The notes below the pieces were generated by a model, which did no database searches, was not told where the DNA came from, and was given only the letters and a program-made list of their open reading frames with translations. From Panorpa germanica (lineage: Eukaryota; Arthropoda; Insecta; Mecoptera; Panorpidae), in the NCBI GenBank assembly GCA_963678705.1, contig OY783203.1, positions 30,362,535-30,426,534 of the forward strand: DNA of 64,000 bases, read 5' to 3'. The position numbers were made by a program, and so were the translations under genes. Below are positions 1 through 11,943 of the stretch, piece by piece; positions within the stretch are counted from its first letter, which is position 1, and each line of letters opens with the position of its first letter.

Positions 1-3000
1 ATTGCTGATTTATTAGTTGGGATTCTACAGATGCTGCAGGACAGATCTCCATAATTACTTTAATTAATTGCATGTTGTTGTGCCAAAATTTGCTCAAAAG
101 CTTAAAACTAAAATGGCAAACATAATTGAGCTACCAAGTACGAGTATATTAGAATATCGTTAACCAAAGTTCAGGGTCGAATTACGACAATAACCCACCA
201 ACCACCAATTACCCAATTAATATCATGTTTAATGACAAAGTTTTAAAATCATTTTGACAACAAAGGTCACAATTCACTGTGTCATTATTTTATAATTTGT
301 AACATAACTTTGATGTATAGGTTGTTGAAATATTGGTTGATTCAGGGAGAAACTCTCTTTCCATAACGAGGCGAGTGTGGGGCAAGAATAAAGTGGGAGG
401 GTGAGTCCATCGCAATGACTCTCTAAACTGCCTTTGACTCTCTAACTTAGTTACTGTAAATTAATAACATCAGTATCTGTATTTAGGAGGAGTAAAATGT
501 TTTCAACGGCAGCGGCAGCGGCAGCAGCAACCAATTATGTGCGGAAGTGGATTTTGAAATTCGAGAATATTCAATTTTCAGTTTACTGTGTGGACTATAA
601 GTACATTTTAAAATGCCTAATGGTTTGTTAGAAACTAAGGGGGTGAAGGAAAAGAAGGTTACATGGCTTGCCTGTTATCGTAGCTTTCTTGTTTTTCGAC
701 ATTAATTCTAAAACATCCGAAAATATTTGAGATCAAATAAAAACAACATAAATTTTAATGGATGAAGACATTGAATGAAGATAGTCAAGCAATCTGGTCT
801 AGTAGGTCCTTAGTAAAAATTACTTAGGCACATAATATAGTACCCTAGTACATTTCTTCCATCTTGCTTGAAGAAAGAGGTTGAATTTTGAAATGAAGAA
901 TATTTTTATGATGTCATGTAAACCAAGAAGCAGACGTAGTTTTTTATATGAGGAATGATTGCCAGATAGATGAATTTTCGCAGTCAAACCGACGGCAATT
1001 TTTTTAAATCGTTGTCAGAGAATAGCCATAAAAATAGTGGAACAAAAATTTGGTGCAAAATTTTCCGATCTGGAAAGAGAGGATCGGCAAAATGTATGTT
1101 TGAATTTATGAAAATTATCGGATCTGATCATCTTGCAGTACTAGAACTGGAAGATCTACCTTCAATATTTCTTCTTCATCTGAGATCTAAAATGTAGCAA
1201 TAGTCTAAACAGTCATTGGAGAATTATCATAACTATAAAAAGAAATGATATTACATAATAATTAAATAAATAATAATAATAAACATAAGATAAAGCTAGG
1301 TGTGACGAGAGACTAAGAGGGCCCTGAGAAAAATTTGGGCTAAGTGGACAAAAACACAAATCAACGCGTAAATAAAGGGAAAGGCCCTAGTGATTTTATT
1401 GGACGTTTTGACAAAGGAATTTGTCCGCTTATTTCCGATACTTGTCCTTTCACCGACGATAAGATTATGAGAACAGTTTCTTTGATGTCTACGCATATAA
1501 TCTGCCCGATAAATGTGTGATTATATATTACATATAAACAATTAAACCAAACCAAGAAAAAAAGCTTAAATTCGGAATTTGACCCCAGATTATAACGTTT
1601 TTAATAAGTAAAACAGTCATGTTACTGTTACGTAACTAGTACTTTTATATTTACAGAAATATGACAGTAATAATATGCAAAAATTTAACTTTTCCAAAGC
1701 AGAAATCTGAAATCTCCCGAAATTAAAATTGTTGATGATTTTATACTATAAATTTCAGAGACGCCACAATCACCAACGCCACCAGCACCGCCATCGCCAC
1801 CGCCACCGCGTCGTTTTAAAATATTCTGCCGGCGCCCCTCGATGATTGTATGTTACACGACTTACTGAACCAGTATTGTGTAGATGAAATTTTGTGAATA
1901 TATGTATGTATTTATTAAACCTCCAAGCAAAAACGGAAACAGTGAATCTCCTATTATGCTATAAATAGGGATAGACCCCACATAAGAAAGGTACATATAC
2001 AGTCTCTTGTACACACACCAGCATAAAATAAAACACGCGGACGCGGGTACATTCATATACAACACTTACACACGTTCTGAACTACGCTACTAAAGATTTT
2101 GTGTCTCGCAGATTCAGTGAATTATCTCAACTAAAATGACTGTTTCTATGATATTTTTATCCTTGAAGGAATAAATACTTAACGGGATACTTCCTAATTA
2201 TCCTGTATTCATTTCTAAATAGTTATTTGTATAAGTCTTGTAATTACATTACTAAATAAGGACTTTGAAATCATAATTTTGTGTTTATTTAGTGTTTACG
2301 TCAACTCAATTTACTACATTAGTAATTCTCAGTAAAAGATTACGTAAATATCGCGGTAGATAATTTATAAGTATATAAAATTATTCAAGAATTTCCTGTC
2401 AAATTTATAAATAACAGAATTCATATCATATACCATAAAAATAAATAATAAACAGTAATTATTTGATATATTTAAAAAAAATGTAATATCTGGAATTATT
2501 CAACTTCATCTGACATGCTTGTTATATCAGCAACGTCTCATGGGACGTCGTCTGCTTAAACATAATAGAATTTATGAATTCTAACCTACAAATATTTCAT
2601 TCTAACCTCAATTACGTTTGCATACAAAATAAAATCACACACTTCACAGCCATGTGATAACTAAAGTTTGTCATGTAGGTCTATACTATCTATACTATCT
2701 ATACTATTAAACTAAAAGTAACACATGCACATTTATGCTATTAGACATAGTGTTATTTATATTGTTTAAGTTCACGATATATGAACATGTGCTTACTTTA
2801 CTTTATGAGTAAAGTACTCGTATTATGCATTGTATTATTGTTTTGTTGCTACTTGATACTGATATAGATATTTGGATAATTAGAGTTGAATTGTCATCGT
2901 GTAATTGTAATTCTGCTTGCGTAACAACTGGTCTAAGTTTCTACTAATACATTTGCTGGATATGCGGTTTGTGGGAATGTGGGATTATGGCCTGCGGGTT

Positions 3001-3372
3001 CTATGGGCTCTACGAAATATACAAGATCTGTCTGAGTCAGGATCGAGAGGTTGTTACCGATATTTGCCGATCTGTGACAATGTTAACGTTCTAGAACTTG
3101 CTAGATTTCAGTGACAAAGGGTAATTATCATTGATACGTATACGAGTATGTTATGTTCCGATCAGAGAAGATGAACAGCGATAATGTTGTAAAGCGGTAA
3201 AGCATCAAGCGTCAAAGCAGTCCCTTGAGACTTGAGATTGAAGGCTGAAGGCTGAAGGCTGAAGACAGCATGACTGTCAAACGCAGATTGTTTTTGTTTT
3301 GGATGCAGTACGTTGTTATCAGACTCAAAATAAAAGCATTGCGATAGGGCCATGGAATCTGACAGCACTTAC
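1..3372. other. Left flank, probable intron of the C1-domain gene; no confident exon
   Basis: The exon at 3373-3511 (minus) ends in a donor pointing left, so this stretch is probably its first intron, and no continuation of the C1 domain is visible here. It is AT-rich. A GCG/GCA run near 505-530 would give an alanine tract in a 44-codon plus-strand ORF starting at 497. A Pro-rich open stretch lies at 1759-1868. A heptamer GGCTGAA is repeated three times near 3241-3262. None of these is convincing as a gene. Confidence 0.4.
1759..1868 (+). other. Possible Pro-rich terminal exon, unassigned
   Basis: After an AG at 1757-1758 (context AATTTCAG) an unusually GC-rich stretch reads as a polyproline segment (PPAPPSPPPPPRR) followed by a short basic and aromatic tail, then TGA at 1866-1868. 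The composition contrasts sharply with the AT-rich surroundings, which is why it is listed. No neighbouring plus-strand exon was found, and a simple CCN repeat would look the same. It could be the last exon of a plus-strand gene entering from the left, or chance. Confidence 0.2.
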
Positions 3373-3511
3373 CCTCACAGATGTAGCCTTGGCCAATGAG
3401 CCCCCATAGCAGATCTGAGCAGTGGTGGCAGTACGTCGGTTTATGAAACGTTTTCTTCCCGAATGTATGACCACTTTTTCTTAACTCATCTAATGTTACT
3501 TGCACCGCCAT
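3373..3511 (-). CDS. First coding exon of a C1-domain protein, probably diacylglycerol kinase theta-like (partial)
   Basis: ATG at 3511-3509 in good context (AACATGG) opens a 46-codon exon ending at a donor, GAGG|GTAAGTG, with one base of the next codon. Residues from about 14 read GHTFGKKTFHKPTYCHHCSD and then a WGLIGQGYICE segment. This is the first half of a C1 (phorbol ester/diacylglycerol) zinc finger: starting His, CxxC pair, then the WGL..QG..C core. The second half must lie in an exon left of the window. C1 domains bind diacylglycerol at membranes. The KPTxCHHCSDxxWG pattern directly after a very short N-terminus fits invertebrate DGK theta best in my recollection, but novel PKC, chimaerin or RasGRP families also carry C1 domains. 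The C1 call is firm; the kinase assignment is inference. Confidence 0.6.
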
Positions 3512-3528
3512 GTTTTTTATAAAAAAAA

Positions 3529-3630
3529 ACACACACACACACCGACCCGAGCTAGCAAACACCGAAGATTTAAAACATACAAAATATATATTTATATAAA
3601 TATATATATATATTTATATATATATTTCAC
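3529..3630. repeat. Simple repeats (AC)n and (TA)n
   Basis: A short CA run directly upstream of the minus-strand ATG is followed by an imperfect TATATA/TTTATA tract at about 3580-3630. These are low-complexity sequences in the presumed 5' leader of the C1-domain gene. Confidence 0.7.
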
Positions 3631-3779
3631 ACTCACATCGAATCACACATGTTATTCATTTTTTATTTATGTAATCTCGAAACCGTACATTTTGATACAG
3701 TTGTGTATTTCTGTTGAACAGAAATACCTCACTAATGCACATTTTTACGTAGAGGCAGACAGTCGCTCAAGCTCGACAT

Positions 3780-4170
3780 TCTGAGGCCGTGATCTAGTGT
3801 TCAATGTGCGCATGCAGAACGACGCTTCGCGTCTGAAGATTGTTTCTCAAATCAGCGGCATATAACAACGGAAACGCATGCGCCCTGCGATTGGGTAATT
3901 GTTTACGCCCAGCACGATTTTCCGCGAGGCACGAAGCAGCGTCGGTCGTCGGGGCGTCGTTCGGGTATCACCGTGTAGCACGGTTCCTGAGAGATTTCAA
4001 GAAAAGTGACGCCACGACAACGACACGTGGACGACACTACGACGGCGCCGTTAAGCGTCGTTTCGTCGTGTCACGCTGCTTGGCGTGCGATCTAGTGGCA
4101 TATAAAGGGTATAGATCTCGCTAAAGCGGCTGGTTGTTGGCGGACTAGCGAGATGGCGCTACAGAAGACT
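3780..4170. promoter_or_regulatory. CpG-rich promoter-like block next to the C1-domain gene
   Basis: About 390 bases rich in CG dinucleotides (repeated CGTCG, GACGAC, CGTCGT) stand out from the AT-rich surroundings. They lie 270-650 bases upstream of the minus-strand ATG at 3511, so they probably include that gene's promoter. On the plus strand there is TATAAAG at 4101-4107, and a plus-strand ATG at 4153 begins a 15-codon stretch that reaches a possible donor (CAAGTAAAC), so a divergent transcript is conceivable. No second gene is proven. Confidence 0.45.
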
Positions 4171-4199
4171 CTGGCAATAGACCAGAGACAACGACAAGT

Positions 4200-6740
4200 A
4201 AACAAAATAATTTTAAATGTTAAAAAACAAATATTTCATAGAATAATTGTTGTGATTCACATGAGGTTAGAAAATAATAGTTCTGAACATTCGCAGAACT
4301 AAGACAAACTGTAGAATTTTCACGTTTTCCATGCATTACAGTGCGATTGCGTCACGAAGTTCACGCAGGTGCAATTTGTAGTTCGTTTTTAAATAAGTTG
4401 CCACTAGCTCTATCCTGTGTCCCCACGTTAGTACTCATATCCTCTGCGTCCATTGTCACCGACATGTGGTGAGTGCGGTGGAGTCAAATAGTGCGTCCAA
4501 CTCGCACTAGCCGCTGCGCGTTGCCACGCACTATGAGGAAACGAGACAGGAAAATTTAGAGTGAAATCAGAAAGGGAAAGAATACATCATTTACAGTATC
4601 ACAATAGCTTTGTCTCTGTCTATCCCGAACTGAAAACGAGAATATAGTTCGGTGTTCGGTCTTATCTACGAAATAACCACTATATACATATTTACAAAGC
4701 ATGGCACATGCGTTATATAGGTGTTAGGTACATAAAACATACTAGTATATACTGTTATATACTTGTATATACACGTGCTGTATATTTACTATATCGTAAA
4801 TGTCGAATAAGGCGTTCCTACAAAACAGTGGGGATACCGCCGATAGTTCCACACCCGAAAATATTCCGCTACAATTTACCTATATAGCTCACATTCTGTG
4901 AACAACAACATCTAGCTCTCCCTTATTATGAATTTTCTTTTTACACATAATTTTCCATTGAATAAATCTTCCCACACTTTTATCTCAAAATACATTAGAG
5001 GACTAGGTCAGTTTTTGTGTAACTGTAATTCTATTTTAACAACAACGTCATATTTCTTAAAATAAATAATGTAATTGAAGTGCCTTTAAGAACCGAAACG
5101 AAGAAGGGAAGCGAAACTTTTACTTTCACAACAATTAAAATGTCGATGTATTTACTATGTAATCGCGGGGTTCTGATGACCATAGAGATAATTAGACTCA
5201 TTAACGATTCATTAGTCAGTTTATGCAATTATCGTGTTTAGACTAGTTTATCGCAAGGCTAATCATCACCGAAGCAGTTTTTTGAACAGAGAAGTAAAGT
5301 AGGTATAAGTAGAGCAGACTGTGATTATTAGGATTTGCATTACGATGATTTTTTTCTGCGATGAATGTAAGTGCGATGATATATTTGCGATGAATTTATA
5401 TGCGTGGAATTATTTGCGATGAATTATTTGCGATGAATTTCAATGCAGTGAATTGTCCGTGAATCTAAACTTTCTTCTTAAAATCTGGTCATGAAACATA
5501 TTTAAAATTAATTTGTTGGTTCATTAATACGATTATTTAACAAAATAATATAACGAGGATATTGCACATATGCATTTTAGAAAAATCTAGTAATTAATTA
5601 ATATGTTAAATAATTGATTCCAGTCATAAAAACAACTTAGTAATCGTAATTTATATTCTTCCGTTACACCTCTCTGACAGTGTTAGGCAGTTCATCGCGA
5701 AGGCCATTTAAAATACGAGTAATTGACTAATTGATAATTGTCAGTGCGATGAATTATTTGCGATGAACTATCCTAATAACAGACTTTAATATATTACGTT
5801 AAATAATGTATCACAACAGTTCAGATGGATTAAATCTAATACATGCAACAAGTGTTCGAGAGAGTTGATGCGAAGACTCTAGACCACTGGTCCTCAAAGT
5901 GGTCGATATCCCTTCAAAAGTTATCACAGTTCTGATATTTAATACAACTTAATTTTTTATTATTTTGTTAACACAAAAGTACTGCAAAATAAACAATTTA
6001 CATAGCCTGATGTTCGAATCCGTAAGTACATATTATTTAAATAAAAAAGAAACAATTCTCGATAAACTAACCAGCGCTACATCTTATTTGGATTTAAACG
6101 TTGTTCTGTTTAATTCTTCATATTTCAATTGTGTTGATAACTAAAATAATTATACAAAATATTTGAGGCATCAGCAGACTCGCTGACTTTAAGTCTTATG
6201 AAAAGTAAAAATTTTATTTAAAAGTTTACTACCAATTTTTAGGAGAAAAATTAAAACACAAAATTCTATTTTTTTGTCTGCATGCCCCAATTTAATTCTT
6301 AACAATTTAGCCAATGAATTTGAACACCATAAAAGCTGCAAGCACTTGTGGTAATTTTGAGGGTTTTGTAAATATCAAAGTAACAAGCTAGAAGGCAATT
6401 GACTGCACACCAAATCAAAGCAATCCCTTTCAATCGCCGTAAACATTTTTAGATCTAAGTAAGCTATAATAAACTTCACAAACGAATCTTCTTAAGGAAA
6501 ATTGTTGGTCAACTTACTTAAAAAGAAAGTTTCACAAACGACGACAGCTAACAACTCCCTTAAAGCGTTGTGTACGAGTATATACACTACTTTGTTAAAA
6601 TAAAGTTTAACTAGAATAGAAGGGAAAAGAAGGAAATTGAGATAATGGTGTGGGGCAAAGTATAGGTCAGTGCTTGTAAAGAAACAGTAGAAAAGAAAAT
6701 CGGTGATAACAAAGTAAAGAGAGAAGGTATTATGAAGGAA
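4200..6740. other. Gene-poor interval with dispersed short repeats
   Basis: No coding region supported. It contains the GCGATGAAT repeat cluster (separate entry). At about 5884-5912 the sequence ACTGGTCCTCAAAGTGGTCG resembles a decayed hAT terminus. The remainder is AT-rich unique-looking sequence. Confidence 0.5.
5358..5770. repeat. GCGATGAAT repeat cluster, possible MITE
   Basis: GCGATGAAT or a close variant occurs at 5358, 5373, 5387, 5416, 5430, 5742 and 5760. Several copies are spaced about 14-15 bases as GCGATGAATTATTT. The cluster is bounded by TGATTATTAGGAT on the left (about 5330) and the inverse ATCCTAATAACAG on the right (5771-5783), which suggests terminal inverted repeats of a small non-coding element. 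The same motif reappears at 38938-38950. The transposon family is unknown. Confidence 0.45.
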
Positions 6741-6744
6741 TACG

Positions 6745-7072
6745 GAAGAGCACGATAACGGAAAGAGATGTAGAGATTCAGTTACAGGATAGGTTGAGGA
6801 AGATGGAAGACGGAAGGTAAGATGCAAGATACAGAAAGTTATGGACAGAAGGAATGCCACAGTACGTAGAAAAACAAGAGTGAAAGAAAAAGAAAATGAT
6901 TGCAGGATTTAGACTTGGGAATGAATAGAGGAGCAATAGGTGCTGAGGAGCAGAGGAAGAGAAACGATCCAGGATGAGTGGCAAGGAAGAGGAAACGGTA
7001 GAGCATGTTAGGAATAGGTGTAAGAAGAAAGCGGAAAGCGACATGATGAAAATCTTATTAGAACAATGTTGT
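6745..7072 (+). pseudogene. Decayed non-LTR retrotransposon 3' coding end
   Basis: Read on the plus strand, the frame at 6897 gives MIAGFRLGNE, a stop, then KEEETVEHVRNRCKKK. This is the zinc-knuckle-like tail (FRLGNE..., C.xCG, EEETxEHVxxxC) seen at the end of many insect non-LTR polyproteins. Two cysteines are lost and stops interrupt the frame, so it is a dead fragment. Upstream text (RKLWTEGMPQYVEKQE) fits the same family. No terminus or poly-A tail is visible. Confidence 0.55.
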
Positions 7073-7115
7073 AACTTGGATTAGTTATTATAACTGGAAT
7101 ATAATAATATATATA

Positions 7116-8376
7116 ACACATGGGCTGAAAAGTCCCGGGCCTAACAAAGAAAACACAGTTTTTTTGGTTCAAAATTAGCTTTATTCATCAACGCAATCTC
7201 CATCAAGAGCAACGCAATCATTCCAGCGCCGCTCTAACATTTCAATACCACTTATGTAGAACGATTTATCTTTTGCCTCAAAATAGGCCTCAGTTTCAGC
7301 GATAACCTCTTCATTCGTGCGAAATTTCTTACCGGCGAGCATTTTTTTCAGGTCTGCGAACAGGCAGTAGTGCTGGGACCCAAATTTGGCGAATACGGTG
7401 GATGTGGGAACAATTCGAAGTTCAATTCATGTAGTTTTGCCATTGTTTTGATTGACTTGTGACACGGTGCGTTGTCTTGATAAAACAAAATTTTTTTGTT
7501 TGCCATATGCGGTCGTTTCTTTGCAATTTCGGTCTTCAAACGCTCCAATAACGCTATATAATAGTCACTGTTAATGGTATTTCCTTTCTCAAGATAGTCG
7601 ATGAATATTACACCACGCACATCCCAAAATACCGAGGCCATAACCTTTCCAGCCGATTGTTGTGCTTTCGGGCGCTTTAGACGAGGTTCACCAGTTGCTG
7701 TCCACTCAGATGACGATCGTTTTGATTCCGGAGTGAAGTGATGAATCCATGTTTGATCCATTGTCACATATCGACGCAAAAATTCCGGTTTGTTACGTTT
7801 AAACATGGCCAAACACTGCTCAGAATCATCAACACGTTCTCGTTTTTGGTCAACAGTAAGCACACGCGGCACCCACTTTGAACAGAGCTTTCTCATAGTC
7901 AAATGCTCATGCAATATAAAGCCAACACGTTCTCTTGATATCTTTACGATCATTCAAAACGATTTTGTGGATTTTTTTTATGTTTTCTGGTGTTACCGCC
8001 TCATTTGGACGTCCACTGCGTTCTGCATCATCGGTGTCTCTACGACCACGTTTGAAGTCAGCAAACCAACGTTTTATTGTTGTTTCTGATGGAGCGGAGT
8101 CCCCATAACACTTTTCAAGCCATTGCTTCGCTTGAACGGTATATTTTCCCATCAAGAAGCAGTGTAAAATTAAAACACGAAATTGTTTTTGATCCATTGT
8201 TTTTAAAATAACAAAAGTAGCGTCACTCTTAGCACAATAACTCACAAACTACTGAATAGAATATCATGAAATTTTAACAGCTGTCTTTTGAAGGTTAGTA
8301 TTAACTGAAAAAAAGGTGACTGCAATAAAACTAGCGCCATCTATGTGTTAGGCCCGTGACTTTTCAGCCCATGTGC
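7116..8376 (-). mobile_element. mariner element, cecropia-like, complete ends
   Basis: A 1,261-bp Tc1/mariner element. The termini are inverted repeats of about 30 bp (left ACACATGGGCTGAAAAGTCC, right GCACATGGGCTGAAAAGTCA on the opposite strand), flanked by TA duplications at 7114-7115 and 8377-8378. The transposase lies on the minus strand and is inactivated (separate entry). The near-intact ends mean it could in principle still be mobilised by a functional transposase elsewhere. Confidence 0.93.
7181..8197 (-). pseudogene. mariner transposase, inactivated (DD34D family)
   Basis: Starts at ATG 8197 (MDQKQFRVLILHCFL) and runs to a stop at 7183-7181. The N-terminal paired helix-turn-helix region is clear (QAKQWLEKCYGD, TIKRWFADFKRGR, DAERSGRPNE). 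After NDRK, relative to the family as I recall it, about 10 codons plus two bases are missing, shifting the frame; the text resumes with KISRERVGFILHEHL. The catalytic domain has YVTMDQTWIHHF (first Asp kept; the usual following Glu is Gln), then YQDNAPCHKS with the second Asp. A one-base deletion strikes at the expected third Asp, just after SPNLGPS, and the remaining C-terminus is readable only in another frame. This gene cannot make active transposase. Confidence 0.92.
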
Positions 8377-8378
8377 TA

Positions 8379-9860
8379 AATCTGTTAACTTAGAAAATAA
8401 AATGAGAAACTAATGTAAATATATTGTTAGACAACAGAGTAAATACAATACAACAAAGTAAAATGCATCTAACCACTGCGCGGGAGTTTTCTTGGAACTG
8501 CTAATAAGTTGAGGAATAGAACACATCAAGTACTCTACCACAAAACATTGTTAATCATTTCCAAACAACATGTTCATTATCTACTTATCTATTGCAAAGA
8601 TTATGAAGTTCTTCTGACTACTAAGGAAGATGGTTGACAATACTATCAACCATAATGTACTATAATACTTGTAAGGTTAAGTATACGAAGCCCACGCGTA
8701 CCGCACAAAAATATAAAACCTTCCAGGAATAACATGACATCAAAAGACGACTACAAAAGGTAGGAAAATCCGAGAAATCCGATTAGATGACCAGACAAAG
8801 ATTAATATATTTCAATAGGAGAATTTTTTAATATGGAAAGTATTTTGAGAATGAATGTTGAGTGACCAAAAGATCAAGAGTGCTGACGGTACACTCTAAA
8901 GCCTTGGCGTAAGTTATTATCATCAGTTCCGATTTCTAGACAAGTGTTGGTTGTTCTTTTATTTATAATATGCTAAATACAATTAAATAATTCTTAAGAG
9001 AGCTATGTAGTAAGTGCTGAAACAATTGTTGGAAACTTATATTGCGATGCTCTTTCTACGTTTACACTTTGCGTTCAAAATGATCGCCATCGTATCACTA
9101 ATTCATCCCAACGATTTATTCTCATTTACCTCCACTTAATCTCTTGTCTCTTCTTTAATCTTTACCCTTCCACTTTAAACTACTACGGGATGAATAGCTT
9201 CCAGCCCTGGATAAATATATGTGCAATGAACTGCATTGCAATTAATGAACCATCAAGTAATAATAAATCACATACAGCAACTTACCTTCATGATACTTAA
9301 ATAAATACTTAAATATAACCAACACCTCGATATTTTCGTTGATTCTTCTTTTTATTATTTAAATCCATTGATTGTTTGATAATATATTTAAAACGTCATC
9401 ACACAATCCCTTCTTTTATTTAATATCCTTTAGAGCAATTGGCATTATAAACCAAATCTTTTTTTATTTAAACCAAACTCGAAATTAATACCACCCTTTG
9501 GAATCAAAGAAAAGTTACATAAGCGAGCATCAATTATTTTCATTCATATATTTTCCCCTTTATTAATATACTTCCAGTTAACCAAACATTGGCTTTTCCA
9601 CCCATTTCCTCTTCTGTTATCATCATCCCCTATTTAGGGTTCTAGGGTATCTTATCGCAAGCATTCTATCGCAAAATATAATCATCACATAGTAGTATCA
9701 CCAATTAGGTTGTCTAACATGTTCTTTATTGGAGATTTGAAAATTTATTGGAAGATACATGCAGGATGCGTTTTATATCACAGGTCGATGGTTGTTAAGT
9801 GAGACACTATTTTATAATTTATGATTCATTGTTTATTACTTCAGATTATTATTTCAGCAA
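8379..9860. other. No gene seen
   Basis: AT-rich interval between the mariner and the next transposon relic. No ORF with recognisable content and no clear splice-bounded exon was found on either strand. Confidence 0.5.
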
Positions 9861-9869
9861 TTAGTTTGT

Positions 9870-10090
9870 ACAGGAGATAATCAGAGAAGCTCAAATAAGG
9901 GGATCCTGAGGGGCGTTCGATATCACCATTTCTTGAAAAGTTTCTAGCACTGTGGCACTGTCCAGTTGGAACCAAATGTGCAGCAATCCTTATTGCTCCA
10001 ATTCGGACACAATAAAGTGTTCCAACATGGCATGATAGCAATCACCAGTAACTGTTACTAGCATCGTCGAAGAATCGTACCACCAGACCT
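9870..10090 (-). pseudogene. Relic of a mariner-like transposase
   Basis: The minus strand reads, in one frame, SARNFSRNGDIERPSGSPYL followed by SFSDYLLY, and in a neighbouring frame WFQLDSAT. Together they resemble the block WFQQDGAT...ISRxGDxxWPxRSPDLTPxDYFLWG found in a common group of insect mariner-like transposases. The frame changes between the two parts and the aspartates are degraded, so it is a small dead fragment with no visible ends. Confidence 0.5.
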
Positions 10091-10551
10091 CTACAAAATT
10101 GTAATGGAGATTAGTGTATCAATTGAGGATTTTTAGTGCCCCAATAACGTAAGGTTTCAGTGCCCAATAACGTAATAAGGTTTTAATAACTTCACCACGT
10201 TGTTGTGTTGTTAGATACTCCATAATAAATTGTTATCAATCGCTCTCCACTACTGTCAAATATGAACTGACAAATAACAAACAAACCAAAATGACAGTAA
10301 TGTTTATCTTAGTTCAAATATCTGTAGCTGAAACCAGGTGTCTTCTATTGAATAAAACACATTTAAAAGAAATCGGATTTTTATCGGTTTAGAAGATGAG
10401 TTTAATAAAGTGAAAAGGAGAACAGAATCAAAAACAGAAGTTGCTTTTGCTGTTGCTGTATTTTACAGTTTTACACCATCTTTAGAGTTTTTCAAACGAT
10501 AAAACGAAAGATTCGCATTGAAAGTTATTTTGTAAAATCAATTTATTTCCT

Positions 10552-11068
10552 GCCCCTCAGTCACACTAAATAATTTACAACTTCCACAGGCAGAGACAGT
10601 AAAATACTTAGGTATCCACTTGGACAGACGCCTAACATGGAGAACGCATATCTGGAAGAAATGGTTGCAGCTAGAAGTTAAAGGAGAGATATGTACTGGC
10701 TCCTGGGCTGAAAGTCTCAGCTATCAACCAGCAATAAACTACTGTTATACAAGGTCATACTGAAGCCAATATTGTCATATGGCATAGAGTTATGGGGCAG
10801 TGCCAGCAATTCTAATATAGAAATCCTACAAAGGTTTCAAAATAAACTGCTAAAGCAAATCCTTAACGTGCCGCGATTCGTTCCAAACTGGTTAACACAT
10901 CAAGATCTTGGGGTTCCATACATAAGAAGTGAAATTAAGGATATCAGCAAGAAGTACGTACAAAGATTAGAAGTTCATCCAAATGAATCAGCTGTACAAC
11001 TTTTCCAGCATAAACCGATTACACGACTGAAACGTAAAAATCCAATAGACCTACCAAATATGGTGTAG
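10552..11068 (+). pseudogene. Non-LTR retrotransposon reverse-transcriptase C-terminal fragment (Jockey-like)
   Basis: The text runs TVKYLGIHLDRRLTWRTHI, then after a frameshift LLLYKVILKPILSYGIELWG, FQNKLLKQILNVPRFVPNWL and HQDLGVPYI. This is the thumb and linker region that follows the reverse-transcriptase domain in Jockey-type elements (YLGxxLDxxLTW; YKxxLxPxxxYGxxLWG; RFQNKxLRxIxxAPxxxxN). At least one frameshift and one stop occur near 10660-10720, and both ends are truncated. A fossil insertion. Confidence 0.8.
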
Positions 11069-11865
11069 AATAGCTTCCAAATGTACTTAATATTAATGTA
11101 ATAGGTTAAGTCAAAGGGTGAGTCATCGATGGATGGCAAGCTCGCATGTCATATTTATATATATTCCCAAAATTTGATTAATGTTCTTCGAGGACAGATT
11201 GTAAATTATGTATGTTGTAAAATAAAAAAAAAATTATTTTCAATTGACATAAAGAGGAGTGTCTGGAAACTGTGGCTCAAACATGGATATGTTTTATGGA
11301 ATCTGATTATGAATATTGCTTTAAAAAAATTGAAAATTTAGAAATTAAAATTGACATGGGCCTTTCTGGCATATTTTTATGTTTTAAAAAAGTATTTTTA
11401 TGTGATATTGGTCATTATTGCAATAAGAATATTATTATTTTTTTAGCAGTTAATTATATTTTTACAAAATTTTTAGAAAGTTGTCCACCCTGAAAATAAG
11501 TTAGAGCCGGTATTGTTCTTAATTTCGTGTGATGCACTTTTATCTAAGGAAGGCCATCGATTTTCCTCTCTGATAAATCATCCGACCCTCGCGATAAGAC
11601 ACATTCCTTCGAGCATCACTGTTCTAATGTAAATGTAAGCAGAATGTAAAATTATCAATTACTTCGTGGGATGGATAAAATTTGATAAAATAATTAAGAT
11701 TTTCACATAAATATATGTATATACATTTTTTATATAAAAAATAAACAAATTCTTTTCATGATATTTTATTGTAGCATGTCAACATGATAACAGATTTGAA
11801 ATAAAACAATTCATTATCAATGGTATGCAAATAAGAATTTTTAATTCAGTAAACAAAAACATGTC
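11069..11865. other. No gene seen; upstream flank of the secreted-peptide gene
   Basis: The interval between the retrotransposon fragment and the TATA box at 11872. It has only short AT-rich ORFs with no recognisable content. Confidence 0.5.
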
Positions 11866-11871
11866 CAACAG

Positions 11872-11908
11872 TATAAAATAGATGGATCATCAAAGTTGGA
11901 TATCAGTT
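11872..11908 (+). promoter_or_regulatory. Core promoter: TATA box and arthropod initiator
   Basis: TATAAAATA at 11872-11880, and TCAGTT at 11903-11908 matching the arthropod initiator TCAGT, with the presumed +1 A at 11905. The 33-base spacing is close to standard. The ATG of the secreted-peptide gene follows at 11944, giving a short leader of about 39 bases. Confidence 0.7.
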
Positions 11909-11943
11909 GAAGTTTCATCTTCCAAGAAGTAAACCAAACTACA

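Noticed and set aside
497-631. 44-codon plus-strand ORF with an alanine run (MFSTAAAAAA...)
   Set aside because: The alanine tract is a GCG/GCA simple repeat. No splice partner, domain or upstream signal supports a gene.
970-1197. 75-residue plus-strand ORF
   Set aside because: No recognisable content, and no promoter or splice context. Its length is expected by chance.
6492-7044. Minus-strand Ser/Phe/Leu-rich ORFs
   Set aside because: They are antisense to a purine-rich decayed non-LTR tail whose plus-strand text is recognisable.
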